This document shows, one piece after another, positions 5,538 through 9,268 of a stretch of 9,268 nt of DNA. The notes below the pieces were generated by a model. It worked only from the letters and a program-made list of their open reading frames with translations, had not been told where the DNA came from and searched no databases. Each line of letters starts with the position of its first letter. Within the stretch, counting starts at the first letter, position 1. Origin of the DNA: Deltaproteobacteria bacterium UBA1386 (GTDB lineage Bacteria; Desulfobacterota; Syntrophorhabdia; Syntrophorhabdales; Syntrophorhabdaceae); the NCBI GenBank assembly GCA_002305765.1, contig DBQU01000100.1, positions 28,003 to 37,270 of the forward strand, in the 5' to 3' direction. Made by a program: the position numbers and the translations under genes.

Positions 5538-7634
5538 CTATTTTTCCTGTGCCTCTTTCTCGCGCTTTGCAGCCTCGACTATCTTGTCGGCGATCTGTGC
5601 CGGGACCTCCTCATAGTGGGAGAACTCCATGGTGAATGTCCCCCGTCCGCCTGTCATAGACCTTAGATCGGGTGCATACCTCAGCACTTCGGCCATGGGA
5701 ACCACCGCCTTGACCACCTGGTTGCTTCCCTTGGTCTCCACGCCCATGATCTTGCCCCTCCGGGAATTCATGTCGCCCATGATATCGCCCATGTTCTCAT
5801 CCGGCACGATCACTTCCATCTTCATGATCGGTTCGAGAAGGGTCGGTTTGCACATCTCGAGGCCCTTTTTGAAGCCCATTGACGCCGCGATCTTGAACGC
5901 CATTTCCGACGAGTCAACGTCGTGATAGGACCCATCATAAAGGGTGACCTTGAAATCGATGACGGGATAGCCCGCCAGGATACCCTGGTTCATGGCCTCC
6001 ACGATGCCCTTCTCGACGGCGGGGATATACTGCCTGGGGATCGCGCCGCCGACGATCTTGTCCACGAATTCGAAACCTTCGCCGCGAGGCTTGGGGGCGA
6101 GTTCCAGCCACGTGTCGCCGTACTGGCCCTTCCCGCCGGACTGTTTCTTGTATTTCCCCTGGACCTTGGTAGTCCCTTTGATCGTTTCCTTGTAAGGCAC
6201 CTTCGGATCCTTGAGCTCGACCTCGACGCCGAACTTGCGCTTCATCCTCTCCACGATGACCTCGATATGGACCTGGCCCATACCGGAGAGAAGAAACTCC
6301 TTCGTCTGCTCGTCACGGGAATACTTGATCGTCTGGTCTTCCTCGATAAGCCGCGCCAGCGACGTGTTCAATTTGTCTTCATCGCCTTTTGCCTTGGGCT
6401 GCAGGGAGAAGGATATGACGGGGTTCGGCACCGTCACACCCTCGTACCTGATGGCTGACTTTTCCTCGCAGATGGTGTCACCCGTCTGAACATCCTTGAG
6501 CTTCGCCACGACGGCGATGTCCCCCGCGCTTGCCGAGCCCGCGGGTTTTTGCTTCTTTCCCACGAGAGAGAAGATCTGTCCGATCCGTTCCTTCTCATCC
6601 TTGAGGACGTTCAGCACCGTCATATCGGGATGGAGCTCCCCGGAATAGACCCTGAAGAGTGTCAGCTTGCCCGCGAAGGGGTCGGTGATTGTCTTGAAGA
6701 TGAGCGCACTGAAGGGCTGTCCGGCCGATGACTCGCGTGAGACCATCTCACCCGTCTTCGGGTCGATACCCTGTACCTCTTTTTTGAACGAAGGCGGCGG
6801 AAAAAGCTTCACTATGCCGTCAAGCAAGGTGTTGATGCCTATGTTCCGAGCTGCCGACCCGCAAAAGACGGGAACGATCTTGTTGTCCGCGATCCCCGCC
6901 TTGAGACATTTTTCGATCTCCTCGGGGCTTATCTCGTCGCCATTCAAGTAACGCTCCATCACCTCGTCATCCATCTCGACCGCTGTCTCCACAAGCTTCT
7001 CGCGATACTTCCGGGCAAGGTCGAGCTGGTCCGCCGGTATGTCCACCACATCGAACGCGCCGGAGGTGTCCCCCTTATAAATGCAGGCCTTCATGGCAAG
7101 AAGGTCCACAACACCCTTGAAATCCTCTTCCTGACCCACCGGCATCTGTACGACAAGGCATGTCCTGTCTGTAAGATTCTTCTGGATATCCTCCACGGTC
7201 CTGGCAAAATCGGCGCGTTCCCTGTCCATCTTGTTCACGAAGATGGCGGCCGCCGCGCCGAACTCACTGGCATATCCCCAGACCTTTTCCGTTCCCACCT
7301 TCACACCCGATACAGCGCTCATGACGATCACCGCCGTATCGACAACCCTCATGCACAGCTTCGCGTCGGAGATAAAATTGTCGTCACCGGGGGTATCGAG
7401 GAGGTTGATCTTGTTCTTTGCCCATTCGAAGCAAGCCAGGGTGGAGGATATCGTGATCTTCCTCTCCACTTCTTCCGGCTCGTAGTCCATAAGGGAGGTA
7501 CCTTCGTCTACGCTGCCGAGCCTCGTGTTCTCCCCGGCCAGAAAGAGCATGGCTTCCACGATCGATGTCTTGCCCTCTCCGCCATGAGAAAAGATACCAA
7601 CATTCCTGATCGCCTCAGGCTCGTACTTTTTCAT
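5538..7634 (-). CDS. Elongation factor G paralogue (EF-G2-like GTPase)
   Basis: A 698-residue translational GTPase with the full five-domain EF-G layout and usual length. Motifs: G1 SHGGEGKTS (16-24, in place of the AHIDAGKTT of housekeeping EF-G); switch I RKIT (58-61, usually RGIT); G3 DTPG (80-83) followed by Asp84 where canonical EF-G has the catalytic His; G4 NKMD (134-137); G5 CGSA (258-261); domain IV GGKGQYGD (500-507) and HDVDSSEMAF (571-580); domain V DLRSMTGGRGTFTMEFSHYE (656-675). EF-G catalyses ribosomal translocation and, with RRF, recycling. The GGEGKT loop and lost His place this protein in the divergent second-EF-G group rather than housekeeping FusA, and no rpsL/rpsG/tuf genes lie nearby. 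The start has an AAAGGAG site 5 nt upstream (7640-7646) and its own promoter. Confidence 0.92.
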   Translation of the reverse strand: MKKYEPEAIRNVGIFSHGGEGKTSIVEAMLFLAGENTRLGSVDEGTSLMDYEPEEVERKITISSTLACFEWAKNKINLLDTPGDDNFISDAKLCMRVVDTAVIVMSAVSGVKVGTEKVWGYASEFGAAAAIFVNKMDRERADFARTVEDIQKNLTDRTCLVVQMPVGQEEDFKGVVDLLAMKACIYKGDTSGAFDVVDIPADQLDLARKYREKLVETAVEMDDEVMERYLNGDEISPEEIEKCLKAGIADNKIVPVFCGSAARNIGINTLLDGIVKLFPPPSFKKEVQGIDPKTGEMVSRESSAGQPFSALIFKTITDPFAGKLTLFRVYSGELHPDMTVLNVLKDEKERIGQIFSLVGKKQKPAGSASAGDIAVVAKLKDVQTGDTICEEKSAIRYEGVTVPNPVISFSLQPKAKGDEDKLNTSLARLIEEDQTIKYSRDEQTKEFLLSGMGQVHIEVIVERMKRKFGVEVELKDPKVPYKETIKGTTKVQGKYKKQSGGKGQYGDTWLELAPKPRGEGFEFVDKIVGGAIPRQYIPAVEKGIVEAMNQGILAGYPVIDFKVTLYDGSYHDVDSSEMAFKIAASMGFKKGLEMCKPTLLEPIMKMEVIVPDENMGDIMGDMNSRRGKIMGVETKGSNQVVKAVVPMAEVLRYAPDLRSMTGGRGTFTMEFSHYEEVPAQIADKIVEAAKREKEAQEK

Positions 7635-7677
7635 GAAGACTCCTTTCGACGGTGAAAAATCGTTTAAAATCCCGTGA

Positions 7678-7706
7678 ATTTAACATGCCTTTCCCCCAAA
7701 AATCAA
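7678..7706 (-). promoter_or_regulatory. Putative sigma-70-type promoter for the EF-G paralogue
   Basis: On the minus strand TTGATT (7706-7701) and TTAAAT (7683-7678) are separated by 17 bp, about 45 nt upstream of the EF-G start. The boxes match the consensus moderately (about 4 of 6 in each), and the position and orientation fit. Confidence 0.55.
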
Positions 7707-7713
7707 GAAGAAA

Positions 7714-7790
7714 GGGTCTGCCCTAAGGGCATACGGGTCTGCGCTTTGCGCAAACGGGCACACGGGTCTGCGCGCAAGCACGCAAATGAG
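7714..7790. repeat. Three direct REP-like hairpin units
   Basis: GGGTCTG occurs at 7714-7720, 7735-7741 and 7764-7770. Its last G starts a small palindrome each time: GCCC-TAA-GGGC, GCGC-TTT-GCGC and GCGCGC-AA-GCACGC. The shared flank plus a hairpin with compensatory stem changes (CCC/GGG versus CGC/GCG) marks a family of repetitive extragenic palindromes rather than chance. They lie upstream of the EF-G promoter. Two related units in reverse orientation occur at 7909-7963. Confidence 0.7.
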
Positions 7791-7908
7791 GAAAAACGAG
7801 AATATCCGCGGGAATAGCATGGCAGTCTCCCTCTCATCGACGACAAGCTCCCGCTCGTTGTCCGACGGCGAACCACCCTCTCCATAATAATGGTGTTTCT
7901 ACCCCATT

Positions 7909-7963
7909 CGCCCGCAGGGCAGACACGTGTGCCCCTGTGCGGGTTTGCCGGCCCCGCAAGCCC
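7909..7963. repeat. Two inverted REP-like hairpin units next to the insertion sequence
   Basis: Read on the minus strand, GGGCACACGTGTCTGC (7934-7919) matches GGGCACACGGGTCTGC of the direct array (7756-7771) at 15 of 16 positions and also continues into a GCCC-TGC-GGGC hairpin. Beside it GGGTTTGC/GCAAGCCC (7941-7948 and 7956-7963) forms a second stem with one G-U pair. Together with the direct units this makes a mosaic in two orientations, like the BIME arrangement of REP sequences. The left end of the insertion sequence begins at 7965, one base after the last stem. The spacer 7791-7908 shows no gene and no clear signal. Confidence 0.65.
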
Positions 7964-7964
7964 A

Positions 7965-8018
7965 GGTAACGTCAAGTATTTTGTGTCAGCAAGCAAAAAC
8001 ATAGTGCACCCCATAGCG
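7965..8018. repeat. Left terminal inverted repeat of the insertion sequence
   Basis: It reads GGTAACGT inward, then TTTTGTGTCAG, CAAAAAC (7994-8000) and CATAGCG (8012-8018). Each block has a counterpart in the right repeat; the outer 25 bp match at 18 positions. The transposase stop codon (7986-7988) lies inside this repeat, so the protein's last residues are encoded by it. Confidence 0.75.
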
Positions 8019-9170
8019 TATGTTCTCATAGAGGAAGACCGCATACAGGATCCGCTCCATGCTGGTCCTGTTCTCGAAGACCCCCATGGGCCGTGTCCTC
8101 CTGCGCACCTCCCGGAAGACCCTCTCTATGGCGTTGGTGGTCCGTATCTTTCTCCTGAACAGCTTGTCGGCAAAACCAAAACAGGTGAGCAGATCGTCGA
8201 GGTCATCCCGCAGGCACTTCACCGCCGCGGGATATCTGTCCTCCCAGACAGTGCTCCATCGTTTCGCAGCGGAGCGTGCCTCTCTCAGGTTCTTCGCCCC
8301 GTAGATCTTCACGAGGCCCCTCTTCACCTCGTCTGTGTCCGCCTTCCTGACCTTGTCGAGGATATTGCGCATCTTGTGGGCCCAGCACCGCTGGAGGGGG
8401 ATGAGGGGATAGACGCTCCTCACCGCGCTGATGAGGCCCGGCCCTCCGTCGACACAGACGACCTCGGTCTCCCTGCCCGAGAGACCCCGGGCGGTGAGGC
8501 GGGTGAGGAAGGACTCCCATTCATCGGCGCTCTCCGACCGGGCAAGCCTGAAGTCGATGATCTCCTTCTTCCCGTCATGGCGTATCCCCAGGGCGACAAG
8601 GACGGGTCTTTTTACGGGGCCCGCCCCGGTCTTCCGGGTAAGGACCACACCGTCGAAGAGAAGGGCGCGATAGGTTCCCTTGAGCCTCCGCCTGTGGAAG
8701 GCGGATACTGCCTTATCGAGGGTCTTTGCCACCCTGCTTACCGTGGCGGGGCTTACCTTCTCCCCCAGGATGGAAAGGAGGGCCTCTCCCACCTTGCGGG
8801 TGGACAGGCCGAGGAGAAAGCTGGCGAGGATGAGACGGTCCACATCCTGTGACCGGCGCGCATAGGCCCTTATGACCTCGACGGGGTTGTAGGTCCTCGT
8901 CCGGGGGACGGATACGAGGACATCCCCCAGCTCGGTGAGGAGGTGGCGCATGTAATGGCCGTTGCGCCTGTCCGGTATGCCTCCTGCCTCTCTCTCGGCG
9001 AGGTGGAACCGGAGCTTCTGTGTCATGCGGTCGGTCAGGAACGATGAGATCGCATCCCGTGCCGCACCCCGATAATCCCCTGTCCATTCCTCCGAAGAAG
9101 CGATGTTCATCTCCTTGACCACAGCCATTGCCTCTGGTAGACTCCGTATCATAATCCTGTCTTGCTTCAT
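7986..9170 (-). CDS. IS256-family (mutator-type) DDE transposase
   Basis: A 394-residue transposase that cuts and joins DNA at the element's terminal repeats through an RNase H-like DDE active site. The triad is visible: Asp173 (LLFDGVVL), Asp241 (VCVDGGPG) and Glu349 (TTNAIERVFREVRRRTRPMG), spaced 68 and 108 residues apart as usual in IS256. The C-x-x-H motif CWAH (262-265) precedes the inserted helical region, and an N-terminal helical DNA-binding region includes LGLSTRKVGEAL. The length is normal and there is no frameshift. The ATG at 9170 is preferred to the one at 9191 because AAGGAGG (9179-9185) lies 8 nt before it and would otherwise be within the coding sequence. The leader carries an RBS-masking inverted repeat. 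Confidence 0.95.
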   Translation of the reverse strand: MKQDRIMIRSLPEAMAVVKEMNIASSEEWTGDYRGAARDAISSFLTDRMTQKLRFHLAEREAGGIPDRRNGHYMRHLLTELGDVLVSVPRTRTYNPVEVIRAYARRSQDVDRLILASFLLGLSTRKVGEALLSILGEKVSPATVSRVAKTLDKAVSAFHRRRLKGTYRALLFDGVVLTRKTGAGPVKRPVLVALGIRHDGKKEIIDFRLARSESADEWESFLTRLTARGLSGRETEVVCVDGGPGLISAVRSVYPLIPLQRCWAHKMRNILDKVRKADTDEVKRGLVKIYGAKNLREARSAAKRWSTVWEDRYPAAVKCLRDDLDDLLTCFGFADKLFRRKIRTTNAIERVFREVRRRTRPMGVFENRTSMERILYAVFLYENIRYGVHYVFAC

Positions 9171-9234
9171 CTGGGGTACCTCCTTAATCATAGTTCTGAA
9201 CTGTGAAGGGTTCCTCGCTATGATGGTACCCCAG
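9171..9234 (-). promoter_or_regulatory. Inverted repeat masking the transposase ribosome binding site
   Basis: On the minus strand CTGGGGTACC (9234-9225) and GGTACCCCAG (9180-9171) are perfect 10-nt complements 44 nt apart. The second arm takes in the last two bases of the AAGGAGG site and touches the ATG. The first arm lies within the terminal repeat. A transcript entering from outside would contain both arms and could hide the ribosome binding site. One starting inside the element, for example from TTGTGT (9252-9247) and TACCAT (9228-9223) near 9216, would contain only the second arm. Confidence 0.7.
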
Positions 9235-9268
9235 TTTTTGTTCCTGACACAAAGAATGATACATTACC
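9216..9268. repeat. Right terminal inverted repeat of the insertion sequence
   Basis: Read inward on the minus strand it begins GGTAATGT, then TTTGTGTCAG (9253-9244), CAAAAAC (9240-9234) and CATAGCG (9222-9216), mirroring the left repeat block by block. The element's outermost base equals the last base of the window, so any further extension is not visible. Confidence 0.75.

Larger units (their letters stand above)
7965..9268 (-). mobile_element. IS256-family insertion sequence, about 1304 bp
   Basis: A single transposase gene is flanked by imperfect terminal inverted repeats that begin GGTAACGT on the left and GGTAATGT on the right. Both share TTTGTGTCAG and CAAAAAC at matching positions. 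The size of 1.3 kb, one ORF filling the element and a mutator-type DDE transposase are typical of IS256. The right end falls on the last base of the window, so the target-site duplication (usually 8-9 bp) cannot be tested and the true end could lie slightly further out. The reading frame is intact, so the element may be active. Confidence 0.85.

Noticed and set aside
7890..8852. A 320-codon open frame on the plus strand
   Set aside because: It is antisense to the transposase, whose DDE residues and spacing are clear; the plus-strand translation shows no known motif.
9171..9191. Transposase start at 9191
   Set aside because: The AAGGAGG site at 9179-9185 would then be coding, while it is ideally placed for the ATG at 9170.

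Overview
The window is about 9.3 kb of GC-rich bacterial DNA. Every gene I can support lies on the minus strand. The gene set is a Dtd deacylase, a divergent EF-G paralogue of a kind I associate with delta-proteobacteria, a very large Ig/propeller protein, a DUF4388 protein and an IS256-family element. It fits a Desulfobacterota/delta-proteobacterial (perhaps syntrophic anaerobe) chromosome, but this taxonomic guess is inference from family resemblance only.

Layout, read right to left in the direction of transcription. (1) 7965-9268 is an apparently complete IS256-family insertion sequence with imperfect terminal inverted repeats, one DDE transposase and a perfect 10-bp inverted repeat that would fold over the transposase ribosome binding site. 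Its outer end coincides with the last base of the window. (2) 7635-7964 is intergenic. It holds the EF-G promoter and a composite array of small hairpin repeats, three units in one orientation and two in the other, with the insertion sequence abutting the inverted pair. (3) 5538-7634 is an EF-G paralogue with an altered GTPase centre, followed by a strong intrinsic terminator. (4) 4980-5429 is D-aminoacyl-tRNA deacylase (dtd). (5) 4674-4979 holds a clear sigma-70-type promoter and a leader of about 200 nt. (6) 261-4673 encodes a 1470-residue mosaic protein: an N-terminal alpha/alpha-toroid (terpene-cyclase-like repeats), several Ig-like domains, six exact 47-residue propeller repeats, a galactose-binding-like jelly-roll module and more Ig-like domains. 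It has no visible signal peptide. (7) 1-207 is the start of a DUF4388 (PATAN-like) protein, probably in the same operon and cut by the window edge.

EF-G and dtd are both translation-related (ribosome/GTPase function and proofreading of mischarged tRNA) and lie in tandem, but a terminator separates them. The large mosaic protein and the DUF4388 protein form a second, separately promoted unit. The insertion sequence is an independent mobile segment. I see no complete defence system, CRISPR array or RNA gene. The items most worth a second look are the mosaic protein and its leader, the missing catalytic histidine in the EF-G paralogue, the hairpin-repeat array with its adjoining insertion sequence, and the RBS-occluding hairpin in the transposon.
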